Source: Streptomyces sp. col6
GTDB taxonomy: Bacteria > Actinomycetota > Actinomycetes > Streptomycetales > Streptomycetaceae
Direction of reading: 5' to 3'
DNA length: 64,000 bases
NCBI RefSeq assembly: GCF_008042035.1
Contig: NZ_RDBL01000006.1
Location: 1,755,825 to 1,819,824, forward strand
Positions within the stretch are counted from its first letter, which is position 1. Each line of letters opens with the position of its first letter. Both the position numbers and the translations under genes were made by a program. This document shows, in pieces, positions 25,493 through 35,758 of this stretch. The notes under the pieces are model-generated. The model ran no database searches. It saw only the letters and a list, made by a program, of their open reading frames with translations, and was not told the origin of the DNA.

Positions 25493-25722
25493 CGTCACTC
25501 TCCTCGGACCATCGTGGTGGCCGTACGGGAAATCGGGGCCGACGCGCCGTGGTGCGGTGCGAGTGGTGTGCGCCCCGTGCAGATGCTTGCACCACCGGGC
25601 GCGGTATGCGCTCCGGCCGCGCCGTCCATTCCGGGATCTCGCCACAGGCGGCCCGGTTTGTCGTGGTATGGCGGCTTCACTGTTGTTACGGAGGGCCGGG
25701 CGTCTGCGCGAGGATGGCACGC

Positions 25723-26553
25723 ATGAAGCCCATCATCTCCGTTTCCGAATGTGTGAGCGAACTGGCGGGGCCGCGTCCGCCGGTGCTCCTGGACGTACGT
25801 TGGCAGCTGGGCGGCCCGAACGGGCGGCCCGACTACGAGGCGGGGCACATCCCCGGCGCGGTCTACGTGGACCTCGACACGGAGCTCGCCGGTCCGGCGG
25901 GTGCCGGCGGCCGTCACCCGCTGCCGGACCCGGCGGAGTTCGGGGCCGCGATGCGCCGCGCGGGGGTCCGCGGGGACGCACCGGTCGTGGTCTACGACGG
26001 CGGCCAGGGCTGGGCGGCTGCGCGCGCCTGGTGGCTGCTGCGCTGGGCGGGGCACCGGGACGTCCGGGTGCTGGACGGCGGGCTCGCGGCCTGGACGGGG
26101 GAGCTGTCGAAGGAGACCCCCGACCCTGCCGAGGGTGACTTCGTGCCCGCGCCGGGCGCGCTGCCGCTGCTCGACGCGGACGGAGCCGCGGCCCTGGCCC
26201 GTTCGGGCGTCCTGCTCGACGCGCGGGCGGCCGAGCGCTACCGGGGCGATGTGGAGCCCATCGACCGGGTCGGCGGCCACATCCCGGGCGCCCTCTCCGC
26301 CCCGACCGGCGAGAACATGGACGCGGACGGACGCTTCCTGAGCCCCGACCGCCTGGCCGCCCGGTTCGCCGGCCTCGGCGTCGGCGGCGACACGGCGGAG
26401 GTCGGCGTCTACTGCGGTTCGGGCGTCTCCGGGGCCCAGCAGGTGCTGGCACTGGAACTCGCCGGGCACCGGGCGGCCCTCTACGCGGGCTCCTGGTCCG
26501 AGTGGTCCGCCGACGAGTCGCGCCCGGTCGCCACCGGACCCGACCCCCGGTAA
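25723..26553 (+). CDS. Sulfurtransferase with two rhodanese domains
   Basis: The 276-aa protein starting at ATG 25723 (ATG 25714 is possible) has an N-terminal inactive rhodanese domain (VLLDVRWQL, YDGGQGWAAARAWWLL) and a C-terminal active one with the catalytic Cys in VYCGSGVSGAQQ. The CGSGV loop suggests a thiosulfate or 3-mercaptopyruvate sulfurtransferase. These enzymes pass sulfane sulfur to cyanide or protein thiols in the cytoplasm. The start has no good Shine-Dalgarno sequence. A strong terminator follows the stop. Confidence 0.9.
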   Translation: MKPIISVSECVSELAGPRPPVLLDVRWQLGGPNGRPDYEAGHIPGAVYVDLDTELAGPAGAGGRHPLPDPAEFGAAMRRAGVRGDAPVVVYDGGQGWAAARAWWLLRWAGHRDVRVLDGGLAAWTGELSKETPDPAEGDFVPAPGALPLLDADGAAALARSGVLLDARAAERYRGDVEPIDRVGGHIPGALSAPTGENMDADGRFLSPDRLAARFAGLGVGGDTAEVGVYCGSGVSGAQQVLALELAGHRAALYAGSWSEWSADESRPVATGPDPR

Positions 26554-26574
26554 CGGAACGCCGTCGCACGACGC

Positions 26575-26610
26575 GCAGGGGCCCGTACGCGTTCGCGTAC
26601 GGGCCCCTGC
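26575..26610. terminator. Bidirectional terminator between sulfurtransferase gene and sepH
   Basis: A perfect 17-bp stem (GCAGGGGCCCGTACGCG with its complement) closes a two-base TT turn, giving an effective tetraloop. It lies between convergent genes and should serve both. Confidence 0.88.
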
Positions 26611-26627
26611 CATGCCGGCGGGTCCTT

Positions 26628-27686
26628 CTAATCCTGCTTCTTGCGGCGCGTGCCGAAGACGATCTCGTCCCAGCTGGGCACCGCCGCACGGCGTCCCGGC
26701 CGGACCCCGTCCGCCTCGGCCTGCCGGTCCGTCGTCCCGGTCAGCCGGTCGCGATGGCCCGCGACCGCGCGCGGCATCAGGACGTCCGCGTACGCGGAGC
26801 CCGCGCCCGCCGACGCGGCCGGCGGCTCCTCGGCCTCCGGTTCCCGCTCCGCCGGCTCGATCGCCGGCGGCTCGGGCGGCGAAGGCCGCTCCGGTACGAC
26901 CATGTCACCGCGGAAGCTCGGGACCGCCTCCAGCAGACTGGTGAGCGAATCGCGCTCGCTCGCCGTCACCCCGCTGATCCGCTCCTCCGGCTCCGGGGGC
27001 GGCGGCGGGGCCGGGCGCTCGATCTGCCGGTCCAGCGCGCGGTCCAGCGGCCGGTCGCGCGGCAGCCGGGCGATCCGGGGGACGAACGGGAAGCTGGGCT
27101 CGGGCGCGGCGACCTCGTCCGTCTCGCCGATCAGCGAACGCGCCTCGTCGTCGACGGCCTGGACCAGCCGACGCGGCGGGTCGTACGTCCAGCTCGCCGA
27201 GTGCGGCTCACCGGCGACCCGGTACACCAGGAGGACCTCCCAGGTGCCGTCGTCGCGGCGCCACGAGTCCCACTGGACGGTCTCCTTGTCGGCGCCGCGC
27301 AGCAGCAGCCGCTCCTGCACCGCCTCGCCGAGCTGGGGGCCGGTGTTCTCGCCGGGACGGCGCACGGGAGTCTTCCGGGCCCGCTCGGCCATGAAGGCGC
27401 GCTCCGCGAGCACGGGGCCCTCGAAGCGGCGGACACGGTCGACGGGGATCCCGGCGAACTGGGCGACCTCCTCCGCGGAGGCGCCGGCTCGTATCCGGGC
27501 CTGGATGTCGCGGGGGCGGAGGTGGCTCTCCACCTCGATCTCGATCTGGCCGAGCCGGGCGCGGTCGTTGCGCACGGCGGCTCGCAGCCGCTCGTCGATC
27601 GGAAGCGTGTACTCCGTGCTGTCCGCAGCCTTGAGCACCAGTCGTGTGCCGTCGTTGGAGACGGCCACGACACGCAGTTCGGGCAT
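26628..27686 (-). CDS. sepH: SepH, FtsZ-associated cell division protein (DUF3071)
   Basis: This 352-aa protein starts at ATG 27686 after GGGAGG. The N-terminal DUF3071 domain (MPELRVVAVSNDGTRLVLKA onward) contains an HTH-like motif (IRAGASAEEVAQFAGIPVDRV) and a conserved Trp/Tyr segment (RDDGTWEVLLVYRVAGEPHS). The C-terminal half is Pro/Glu/Arg-rich and disordered, with a conserved last motif VPSWDEIVFGTRRKKQD. SepH binds FtsZ and promotes Z-ring assembly in Streptomyces; domain order and length match. Confidence 0.88.
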   Translation of the reverse strand: MPELRVVAVSNDGTRLVLKAADSTEYTLPIDERLRAAVRNDRARLGQIEIEVESHLRPRDIQARIRAGASAEEVAQFAGIPVDRVRRFEGPVLAERAFMAERARKTPVRRPGENTGPQLGEAVQERLLLRGADKETVQWDSWRRDDGTWEVLLVYRVAGEPHSASWTYDPPRRLVQAVDDEARSLIGETDEVAAPEPSFPFVPRIARLPRDRPLDRALDRQIERPAPPPPPEPEERISGVTASERDSLTSLLEAVPSFRGDMVVPERPSPPEPPAIEPAEREPEAEEPPAASAGAGSAYADVLMPRAVAGHRDRLTGTTDRQAEADGVRPGRRAAVPSWDEIVFGTRRKKQD

Positions 27687-28180
27687 GGGGACCTCCCGGG
27701 TGGTGCCTGCCGACGTCACGTGCGTCGCTGCTTCCGCTAGTCGAGTGTGGCCTGCCCGGGTGCAGCCTGCCACAACATTGCCGTGTTGCCCGGCGTGTCG
27801 GGCGTGAGCCCTTGATCGCCGGTATGCCACGGTAGCCTTTACGCAACGCAAAGTGACGGATGGTCACTCCGTGTAGCAGGCCGCCGTGCGATGCCGTGCG
27901 CCGCCGGATCGAGTGCCTCCTTCGGCCCCCTCCCGAGGGTTCCGGACGCCGCGTGGGTGTCCGGCCCCAGGGCTCGCCACAGTACTCCATTCGGGCCATG
28001 TGGGTGGACCGCCGCGCCGTCGAAGTTCTCGTCGGTTGCGGGAGTTGACCTACCCCTCCAGACGCCGCCCGCTCATGATCCGTGTCGTGCTTCACACAAT
28101 CCGCGCAACCGGAACTTTCGGCTTCGCTCACGTGTCCCTAGTTGGTGCAGGGTGGGAGAGATGTCAATCAAGGGCTGGAA
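27687..28180. other. 494-bp divergent intergenic region between sepH and a membrane-protein gene
   Basis: I see no gene here. A perfect inverted repeat AGTGAC-GGATG-GTCACT lies at 27852-27868, in the part likely to hold the sepH promoter. Upstream of the plus-strand gene there is a GGAAC (28111) with CGTGTC 15 bp further on. This is loosely like an ECF-sigma promoter but the spacing is short, so it is not claimed. Confidence 0.4.
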
Positions 28181-29275
28181 ATGGTGCAGAAGCCGGAAAG
28201 CGACACAGAACCCAAGGAGAGGCGGATCGATCTGAGCCTGCCCCAGGTGGCGGGCAGTGCTGTCGCGGCGGTGGCGGCGGCCGTGGCGGCTTCCCAACTC
28301 GGTGTGTACGGGACGATCGCCGGCGCGGGTGTCATGAGTGTCGTGGCCACCTGCGGCGGCTCGGTGTTCCAGCACTTCTTCCGCCGTACGGGGGAGCAGA
28401 TCCGCGAGGTCACCGTCCAGGTGAAGCACCCGGACCGCGAGGTGACCGTCCATACCCGCGAGACCGGTCCCCGGCAGCCGGCCCGGACCTCCCGGGAGAG
28501 GACCGCGCTGCTGGGAGCGGCGGACGACGCCACCACGGTGCTGCGACGCGCGGACGCGGGTGCGGACGAGACGACGGTGCTGCGCCGCGTGGACGCGGGT
28601 GCGGACCGGCCGACGGTGCCGCGCCGCGTGGATGAGACGACGGTCCTGCGCCGCGTCGACGCGGGAGGGGACGAGACGGCCCCCCTGCGCCGTGCGGACG
28701 CCGGCGGGACGGTGTTCCTGCCGCGCCAGGACGGCCGGGACGCCACGACCGTCCTGCGGCAGGTGCCGGACGAGGAGTTCTCCGACGCGACCACGCACGG
28801 CACCCGGGTACGGGGCTGGAAGCGGTCGGCCATCGGCGCGGCGGTGGTCTTCGCGGTCTCGATGGCCGGCATCACCACGTACGAACTGATCTCGGGCGGT
28901 GATCTGAGCGGCGGCCACGGGACGACCGTGGGCTCCGTCGTACGCGGTGAGCGCGATGCCGGGCCTTCCGCGCCCGAGCCCGCCGAAACCACCGGCCCCG
29001 GCCGGGACGCCACGGACCCCGCCCAGCGGGACGACGGCACGGCGACGCCCGGCACGGACGGTCGGGACGACAACGGCACCGCCCCGCAGCCGGACCGGAG
29101 CGGCGCTCCCACCGAGGGGACGACACCCCCGCCCCCCTCGGACCCGGCGGGCGGCGCGGTCGAGCCGTCGCCCACGCCCACCCCGAGCACCACGGACGGC
29201 GGCGAGAGCACGGCGCCCGACCCGACGGCCAGCGACGGCGCCCCGGCGCCGGCCGGAACCGGCACGGGAGAGTGA
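28181..29275 (+). CDS. Membrane protein with DETTVLRR-type tandem repeats
   Basis: This 364-aa protein starts at ATG 28181 (AAGGG 6 nt upstream). It has an N-terminal hydrophobic region (residues ~18-55, LPQVAGSAVAAVAAAVAASQ... to ...VMSVVATCGG). A central Arg/Asp repeat region (~residues 115-190) holds four to five degenerate copies of a 12-16-residue unit (TTVLRRVDAGADE). A second helix follows (GAAVVFAVSMAGITTYELI), then a ~120-residue Pro/Thr/Ser/Asp-rich tail. The charged repeats would lie between two membrane segments. No known family; the tail may be extracytoplasmic. It is divergent from sepH and convergent with a flavoprotein gene. Confidence 0.75.
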   Translation: MVQKPESDTEPKERRIDLSLPQVAGSAVAAVAAAVAASQLGVYGTIAGAGVMSVVATCGGSVFQHFFRRTGEQIREVTVQVKHPDREVTVHTRETGPRQPARTSRERTALLGAADDATTVLRRADAGADETTVLRRVDAGADRPTVPRRVDETTVLRRVDAGGDETAPLRRADAGGTVFLPRQDGRDATTVLRQVPDEEFSDATTHGTRVRGWKRSAIGAAVVFAVSMAGITTYELISGGDLSGGHGTTVGSVVRGERDAGPSAPEPAETTGPGRDATDPAQRDDGTATPGTDGRDDNGTAPQPDRSGAPTEGTTPPPPSDPAGGAVEPSPTPTPSTTDGGESTAPDPTASDGAPAPAGTGTGE

Positions 29276-29282
29276 GGCCGGG

Positions 29283-30605
29283 TCAGTCGCCCAGCACCCG
29301 GCGCAGGTAGTCGTTGCCGAACAGACGGTCCGGGTCGAGCCGGTCCCGTACGGCCGTGAACTCGCCGAAGCGCGGATACACCCCGGAGAGGTACGCGGCG
29401 TCCCGTGTGTTGATCTTTCCCCAATGGGGACGGCCGCCGTGCGCGGTCATGATCCGCTCCACCGCCGTGAAGTACGCCTGGTACGGCGTGCCCCGGTACA
29501 TGTGGACGGCGATGTACGCGCTCTCCCGGCCCGAGGCCGTGGAGAGCGCGATGTCGTCGGCGGGTGCGGTGCGCACCTCCACCGGGAAGCTGACGCGCAG
29601 CGGCGAGCGGTCGACCATCGCCCGCACCTCGCGCAGCGCCTCCACGGCCGCTTCGCGCGGCAGCGCGTACTCCATCTCCACGAACCGGACCCGGCGCGGG
29701 CTGGTGAACACCTTGTACGGGATGTCGGTGTACGTACGCGCCGACAGGGCGCGGCTGGAGATCCTGGCGATCGAGGGGATCGTGGCGGGGACGGCCCGGC
29801 CCAGCGAGCAGGCGACCTGGAAGACGCCGTTGGACAGCAGTTCGTCGTCGATCCAGCCGCTGACCTTGCCGGGAGGGGCGGCGGGGCCGGCGCTGCGGTT
29901 GTTGCGCTTGGTGTTGCAGTTCCCGGTGTGCGGGAACCAGTAGAACTCGAAGTGCTCGTTCTCGGCCACGAGCTGATCGAAGTCGGCCGTCACCTGGTCG
30001 AAGCCCATCGGCTCCTCGCGGGCGGTCAGCAGGAAGACCGGCTCCACGGCGAAGGTGATCGCGGTGATGACGCCCAGGGCGCCGAGCCCGATCCGCGCCA
30101 CCGCGAACACGTCGGCGTTCTCGGTCTCCGAGCAGGTCAGGACCGTGCCGTCCGCGGTGACCAGCTCCAGGGCGCGTATCTGCGCGGATATGGACGCCGA
30201 GTCACGGCCGGTGCCGTGCGTCCCGGTGGAGGTGGCCCCGGCGACCGTCTGTTCCATGATGTCGCCCATGTTGGTGAGCGAGAGGCCCTCGCGGGCGAGC
30301 GCGGTGTTGAGCCGCTTCAGCGGGGTGCCCGCCTCGACCGTCACCGTCATCGCCTTGCGGTCGATCTCGCGGATGCCCGTCAGCAGATCGGGCCGGATCA
30401 GCACCCCGTCGGTGGCCGCGGTCGCCGTGAACGAGTGACCGGTACCGGCCGGCTTCACCCGCAGCCCGTCCTCGGACGCCCTGCGCAGCACCTCCGCCAG
30501 CTCGTCCACCGAGGCGGGGGACACGGTCCTGGCCGGCCGGGCCGTGACGTTCCCCGCCCAGTTGCGCCACGGGCTCGTCGCCGTCCGTGCGTAGGTCTCG
30601 GTCAT
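29283..30605 (-). CDS. FAD-linked oxidase of the D-arabinono-1,4-lactone oxidase / alditol oxidase family
   Basis: This 440-aa VAO-family flavoprotein starts at ATG 30605. The FAD-binding domain carries VKPAGTGHSFTATAATDGV, where the His can hold FAD covalently in related sugar and alditol oxidases, and GATSTGTHGTG. The C-terminal ALO domain includes the typical end (HWGKINTRDAAYLSGVYPRF, then DPDRLFGNDYLRRVLG). It probably oxidises a sugar, alditol or lactone with O2 or another acceptor. The substrate is unknown. No adjacent sugar genes help. Confidence 0.88.
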   Translation of the reverse strand: MTETYARTATSPWRNWAGNVTARPARTVSPASVDELAEVLRRASEDGLRVKPAGTGHSFTATAATDGVLIRPDLLTGIREIDRKAMTVTVEAGTPLKRLNTALAREGLSLTNMGDIMEQTVAGATSTGTHGTGRDSASISAQIRALELVTADGTVLTCSETENADVFAVARIGLGALGVITAITFAVEPVFLLTAREEPMGFDQVTADFDQLVAENEHFEFYWFPHTGNCNTKRNNRSAGPAAPPGKVSGWIDDELLSNGVFQVACSLGRAVPATIPSIARISSRALSARTYTDIPYKVFTSPRRVRFVEMEYALPREAAVEALREVRAMVDRSPLRVSFPVEVRTAPADDIALSTASGRESAYIAVHMYRGTPYQAYFTAVERIMTAHGGRPHWGKINTRDAAYLSGVYPRFGEFTAVRDRLDPDRLFGNDYLRRVLGD

Positions 30606-30812
30606 CTTCCCCGCGCCCTTCCCTAGGAACCGGCCCACCCAGCCGGTGCTTCCCCCGCACGGAAACCACGGGTTACCGGCCGGTTGGAGGGGGATCATAC
30701 TCACGGTTCTCGCATATGCATCCCCCTCCCGCCGCCCGTGGGGGCCCGGCCGCGCGCTCCGGTACGGATGTCGGTGGGACCGGCCCCGGGCGCGGGTGGC
30801 AGGATCGAGGGC

Positions 30813-31940
30813 ATGTCCGATCTGCGCGATCCCGCTCCCTACGACGCCCTGCTCCTGCTCTCCTTCGGCGGCCCCGAAGGCCCCGACGACGTGGTTCCGT
30901 TCCTCGCGAACGTGACCCGCGGCCGGGGCATCCCCGAGGAACGGCTCAAGGAGGTCGGCAAGCACTACTTCCTGTTCGGGGGCGTCAGCCCGATCAACGC
31001 CCAGAACAGGGCCCTGCTCGACGCGCTGCGCAAGGACTTCGCCGGACACGGACTGGACCTGCCCGTCTACTGGGGCAACCGCAACTGGGCTCCCTACCTC
31101 ACCGACACGCTCCGCGAGATGGTCACCGACGGGCACCGCCGCATCGCCGTCCTGGCCACCAGCGCCTACGCCTCGTACTCCGGCTGCCGGCAGTACCGCG
31201 AGAACCTCGCGGAGTCCCTGGCAGCCCTGGAGGCCGAGGGTCTTCCCGTTCCGCGCGTGGACAAACTGCGGCACTACTTCAACCACCCCGGCTTCGTGGA
31301 GCCCATGGTGGAGGGCGTCCTCGCCTCCCTGGCGGACCTGCCCGACGACGTGCGTCCCGGCGCGCACCTGGCCTTCACCACGCACTCCATCCCGACGACG
31401 GCTGCCGACACCTCAGGGCCCGTGGAGACGCACGGGGACGGCGGCGCGTACGTCGCCGAGCACCTGGACACCGCCCGGCTGATCGTCGACGCGGTGCGCG
31501 AGCGGACCGGTACGGCGTACCCCTGGCGTCTCGTCTACCAGTCGCGCAGCGGCGCCCCGCACATCCCGTGGCTGGAGCCCGACATCTGCGACCACCTCGA
31601 AGCCCTCCACGGCGACGGTGTCCCCGCCGTCGTGATGGCGCCCATCGGGTTCGTCTCGGACCACATGGAGGTCCTCTACGACCTCGACACCGAGGCGACG
31701 GCCAAGGCCGCCGAGCTGGGCCTGCCGGTGCGGCGCTCCGCGACGGTCGGTGCCGATCCCCGGTTCGCCGCCGCCGTGCGCGACCTGGTCCTGGAGCGGG
31801 CCGCCGCCGAACAGGGCCGCCATCCGCAGCGCTGCGCCCTCGGAGCTCTCGGTCCGAGCCACGACCTCTGCCCGGTGGGCTGCTGCCCGGCCCGTGCCCC
31901 CAAGCCCGCCGCCGCGGGAGCCGACAGCCCCTACGCGTAA
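30813..31940 (+). CDS. hemH: Ferrochelatase (coproporphyrin ferrochelatase, CpfC/HemH)
   Basis: This 375-aa enzyme has the metal-site His in [11 protein letters not shown] and the conserved [14 protein letters not shown] segment. The C-terminus carries [20 protein letters not shown], a cluster of cysteines expected to hold the [2Fe-2S] centre found in many actinobacterial ferrochelatases. It inserts iron into coproporphyrin III in the actinobacterial haem route. CAGGAT ends 7 nt before the ATG, so the transcript may be leaderless. The inositol-phosphatase gene follows at 48 bp. Confidence 0.93.
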   Translation: MSDLRDPAPYDALLLLSFGGPEGPDDVVPFLANVTRGRGIPEERLKEVGKHYFLFGGVSPINAQNRALLDALRKDFAGHGLDLPVYWGNRNWAPYLTDTLREMVTDGHRRIAVLATSAYASYSGCRQYRENLAESLAALEAEGLPVPRVDKLRHYFNHPGFVEPMVEGVLASLADLPDDVRPGAHLAFTTHSIPTTAADTSGPVETHGDGGAYVAEHLDTARLIVDAVRERTGTAYPWRLVYQSRSGAPHIPWLEPDICDHLEALHGDGVPAVVMAPIGFVSDHMEVLYDLDTEATAKAAELGLPVRRSATVGADPRFAAAVRDLVLERAAAEQGRHPQRCALGALGPSHDLCPVGCCPARAPKPAAAGADSPYA

Positions 31941-31988
31941 GCCCTCGCCCTTCCCCGTCCGACCCCCTCTCAACCTCTAGGGAGCGCC

Positions 31989-32819
31989 GTGACCGAAACC
32001 GACCACTCAGTGGAGACCCTGCTCGACCTCGCCAGGGAGGCCGCGCGACGCGCCGGCCGCCTGCTGCGCGACGGGCGTCCGGCGGGACTGGGCGTGGCCG
32101 CGACCAAGTCCAGCCCGGTCGATGTCGTCACCGAGATGGACATCGCCGCAGAGAAGCTGATCACCGAGTACCTGATCGAGCGCCGTCCCCTCGACGGCTA
32201 CCTGGGCGAGGAGAGCGGTACGACCGCCGAGGGCAGCACGGGCGTGCGCTGGGTCATCGACCCGCTCGACGGCACGGTGAACTATCTCTACGGGCTGCCG
32301 TCCTGGTCCGTCTCCATCGGCGTCGAGCTGCACGGCGAGCGGGTCGCCGGTGTGGTGGAGGCCCCGATGCGCGGCGAGACGTACTTCGCACGCCGCGGCC
32401 ACGGCGCCTTCGTCACCGGCGGGCCCTACGGGGACGAGCACGTCCGGCTGCGGTGCAGGCCCACCGCCCCGCTCGCCGAGGCGCTGGTGGCCACGGGCTT
32501 CAACTACGTCGCCGACGTCCGGACGCACCAGGCCGAGGTGGCCCGCGAGCTGATCCCGCAGGTACGGGACATCCGGCGGGGCGGCTCCGCGGCCATCGAC
32601 CTCTGCGATGTGGCCGCGGGCCGGCTCGACGGTTACTTCGAGCGCGGACTGCACCCGTGGGACCTCACCGCGGGCGACCTCATCGCCCGGGAGGCGGGCG
32701 CCCTCACCGGCGGGCGCCCCGGCCGGCCGGCCGACGGGGACCTGACGGTGGCCGCGTCCCCGGGCGTCTTCGAACCGCTCCAGGCCCTGCTGGAGGAGCT
32801 GGGGGCCTGGCACGACTGA
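31989..32819 (+). CDS. Inositol monophosphatase family protein
   Basis: This 276-aa protein from GTG 31989 has the metal-site signatures of the family: GEESGTT (metal-binding Glu), WVIDPLDGTVNY, and HPWDLTAGDLIAREAG. Members dephosphorylate inositol-1-phosphate, histidinol phosphate or 3'-phosphoadenosine phosphates; the exact substrate is open. It probably shares a transcript with hemH and ends before a long terminator. Confidence 0.9.
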   Translation: MTETDHSVETLLDLAREAARRAGRLLRDGRPAGLGVAATKSSPVDVVTEMDIAAEKLITEYLIERRPLDGYLGEESGTTAEGSTGVRWVIDPLDGTVNYLYGLPSWSVSIGVELHGERVAGVVEAPMRGETYFARRGHGAFVTGGPYGDEHVRLRCRPTAPLAEALVATGFNYVADVRTHQAEVARELIPQVRDIRRGGSAAIDLCDVAAGRLDGYFERGLHPWDLTAGDLIAREAGALTGGRPGRPADGDLTVAASPGVFEPLQALLEELGAWHD

Positions 32820-32839
32820 CGTCGGCCCCGGGACCGCCC

Positions 32840-32901
32840 TGACCGAGCAGAAGGGCCCCGCAGCCGCCGTACGGCGGCTGCGGGGCCCTTCTGCTCGGTC
32901 A
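32840..32901. terminator. 62-nt perfect inverted repeat (bidirectional terminator)
   Basis: Two exactly complementary 31-nt arms meet at CCGTACGG with no unpaired base except at the tip. The right end includes the TGA stop codon of the convergent small gene (32899-32901). It should terminate both the inositol-phosphatase transcript and the minus-strand small gene. Confidence 0.88.
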
Positions 32902-33075
32902 GGCGTTCGTCGTCGTGCCGATGCGTACACCGTGCTCGGCGGCGAGGCGATGAAGGTCGTCGAGCTCGCTCTGCTCGACGTCCGCGAGGAAGTCGTCGCC
33001 CGTCTCTCGGGCCTTCGTGAGGTCGTCCTCGGTGGTCTTGATGCGTTGCAGCAGACCTGCGGTGAAAGCGTCCAT
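32899..33075 (-). CDS. Small conserved hypothetical protein (58 aa)
   Basis: The ATG at 33075 (MDAFTAGLLQRIKTTEDDLT) has GAGGGGGC just upstream; an ATG at 33090 is also possible. The protein is mainly helical and charged (ARETGDDFLADVEQSELDDLHRLAAEHGV), with no Cys or membrane segment. Small proteins of this sequence type seem widespread in Streptomyces but are uncharacterised. Its stop codon lies in the arm of the long terminator. Confidence 0.75.
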   Translation of the reverse strand: MDAFTAGLLQRIKTTEDDLTKARETGDDFLADVEQSELDDLHRLAAEHGVRIGTTTNA

Positions 33076-33459
33076 GAAGCGCCCCCTCATCGTGGGTCGG
33101 TGGCACGGGGGTGTGCCCGGGTTTCCCTCCGCCGAAGCGGTAGGGCGGGTGATCACGCACTCTCCGGGGGACGGAGGGGCCTGTGACAACGCCACATGGG
33201 AAGACGTGATCTCGGGTGTGAATGCGTCCTCCCCCGCCCGAAGCTCAGAGAAACCTCAACTGGCCCGGAAATCCCGTTGTTTCCCTGAAGCCGCAGGTCG
33301 GACCGCACCGTCTTACCGCCGGTTTATACGTGATACGGGCAGGATGGAGCCGCACGAGGTGTGCCGGGGCATGCCCGCGGCACGGGCGGCCGGGCCGTTC
33401 CGGACGCTCTGGGGCCCCGTGGTGAAGATCGCTTGCGAAGTTCTAAGGAAGGAAGCGCC
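33076..33459. other. 384-bp intergenic region upstream of the cutRS-like operon
   Basis: No gene is visible. The region should contain the divergent promoters of the 58-aa gene and the cutRS pair. A -10-like TTTATACGTGATAC stretch lies around 33322-33336 without a clear -35. AAGGAAGG immediately before 33460 is the ribosome-binding site of the regulator. Confidence 0.4.
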
Positions 33460-34113
33460 GTGCGCGTACTCGTCGTGGAGGACGAGCAGCTGCTCGCCGA
33501 TGCGGTGGCCACCGGATTGCGCCGCGAGGCCATGGCCGTCGATGTCGTGTACGACGGAGCCGCGGCCGTGGAGCGCATCGAGGTCAACGACTACGACGTC
33601 GTGGTGCTCGACCGCGACCTCCCCCTGGTCCACGGTGACGACGTGTGCCGCCGGATCGTCGAGCTGGGCATGCCGACCCGGGTCCTCATGCTCACCGCGT
33701 CCGGAGACGTCAGCGACCGGGTGGAGGGCCTGGAGCTGGGCGCCGACGACTATCTGCCCAAGCCCTTCGCGTTCAGCGAGCTGACCGCCCGGGTGCGGGC
33801 CCTCGGCCGGCGTACGACCGTCGCCCTGCCGCCCGTCCTGGAGCGGGCCGGGATCAAGCTCGACCCCAACCGCCGCGAGGTGTTCCGTGGCGAGCAGGAG
33901 GTCCAGCTCGCCCCCAAGGAGTTCGCCGTCCTGGAGGTCCTGATGCGCAGCGAGGGCGCCGTCGTCTCGGCCGAGCAGCTGCTGGAGAAGGCCTGGGACG
34001 AGAACACCGACCCGTTCACCAACGTCGTCCGGGTGACCGTGATGACCCTGCGCCGCAAACTCGGCGAGCCCCCGGTGATCGTCACCGTGCCCGGCTCCGG
34101 TTACCGGATCTGA
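33460..34113 (+). CDS. cutR: OmpR-family response regulator, CutR-like
   Basis: This 217-aa protein from GTG 33460 (AAGGAAGGA upstream) has a receiver domain with phospho-acceptor Asp51 (VVVLDRDLPLVHGDD) and Lys in YLPKPFAFSEL, and a winged-helix output domain (LAPKEFAVLEVLMRSEGAVV to RRKLGEPPVIVTVPGSGYRI). Length, partner kinase and location two genes after ferrochelatase/IMPase match Streptomyces CutR. CutRS was the first two-component system described in Streptomyces and has been linked to envelope protein quality control. It is followed by cutS after 5 bp. Confidence 0.88.
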   Translation: MRVLVVEDEQLLADAVATGLRREAMAVDVVYDGAAAVERIEVNDYDVVVLDRDLPLVHGDDVCRRIVELGMPTRVLMLTASGDVSDRVEGLELGADDYLPKPFAFSELTARVRALGRRTTVALPPVLERAGIKLDPNRREVFRGEQEVQLAPKEFAVLEVLMRSEGAVVSAEQLLEKAWDENTDPFTNVVRVTVMTLRRKLGEPPVIVTVPGSGYRI

Positions 34114-34118
34114 GGCCG

Positions 34119-35351
<1,233 letters not shown>

Positions 35352-35435
35352 ACGGCGGGAGAAGAGGTTCGCGCACTGATTATTTTTTGTTCGCTTTGAG
35401 CGGAATTTTCGGGACCTGATCCGGAAGAGACCGTG

Positions 35436-35449
35436 TGTGATCGATCACA
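35436..35449. promoter_or_regulatory. Perfect palindrome TGTGATCGATCACA
   Basis: A 14-bp perfect palindrome downstream of cutS and upstream of the DUF4193 gene. It resembles a Crp/FNR half-site pair but with 4 rather than 6 central bases. It may be an operator, but the cognate factor is not assigned. Confidence 0.4.
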
Positions 35450-35500
35450 AGAGCGAATATCTCCCTGTCCACGCTCCGTGACCAGGGAACTCACCGGAAT

Positions 35501-35521
35501 CCCGGCGAAACGCCGGGTTTT
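35501..35521 (+). terminator. Intrinsic terminator after the cutRS-like genes
   Basis: CCCGGCG-AAA-CGCCGGG followed by TTTT is a textbook short terminator about 150 bp beyond the cutS stop. Confidence 0.8.
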
Positions 35522-35575
35522 CGGGGGTAGACATCACGGGAAGTACACGGGGTGGTGCCTGTAAAGGGCGCCGCC

Positions 35576-35593
35576 GGGACCGTGTACGGTCCC
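35576..35593. promoter_or_regulatory. Inverted repeat upstream of the DUF4193 gene
   Basis: GGGACCGT-GT-ACGGTCCC has perfect 8-bp arms, 165 bp before the start codon. A second weaker dyad TGAGGC-N9-GCCTCA lies at 35662-35682. Either could be an operator; the rest of the 407-bp gap (35352-35758) shows no gene. Confidence 0.4.
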
Positions 35594-35758
35594 CATCGCC
35601 ACCCAAGCCGATCACTCCCGAGCGGTCCTTTTGGGTGTCGATTGAGTAACAGACCTTGATGTGAGGCAAAATCTCCGCCTCAGGTCGGGCACAAGTCCGG
35701 CCTCTCACGCGTTACGAGCGCTGAGACACCGCAGACACCCAGAGGGGGAGAGCGCGAC

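Noticed and set aside
28111..28136. ECF-sigma-like promoter GGAAC-N15-CGTGTC upstream of the repeat protein
   Set aside because: The spacer is 1-2 bp shorter than usual for ECF promoters and the -10 is imperfect.
35436..35449. TGTGATCGATCACA as a Crp binding site
   Set aside because: The half-sites are spaced by 4 bp rather than the 6 bp of Crp sites, so only a generic palindrome is reported.
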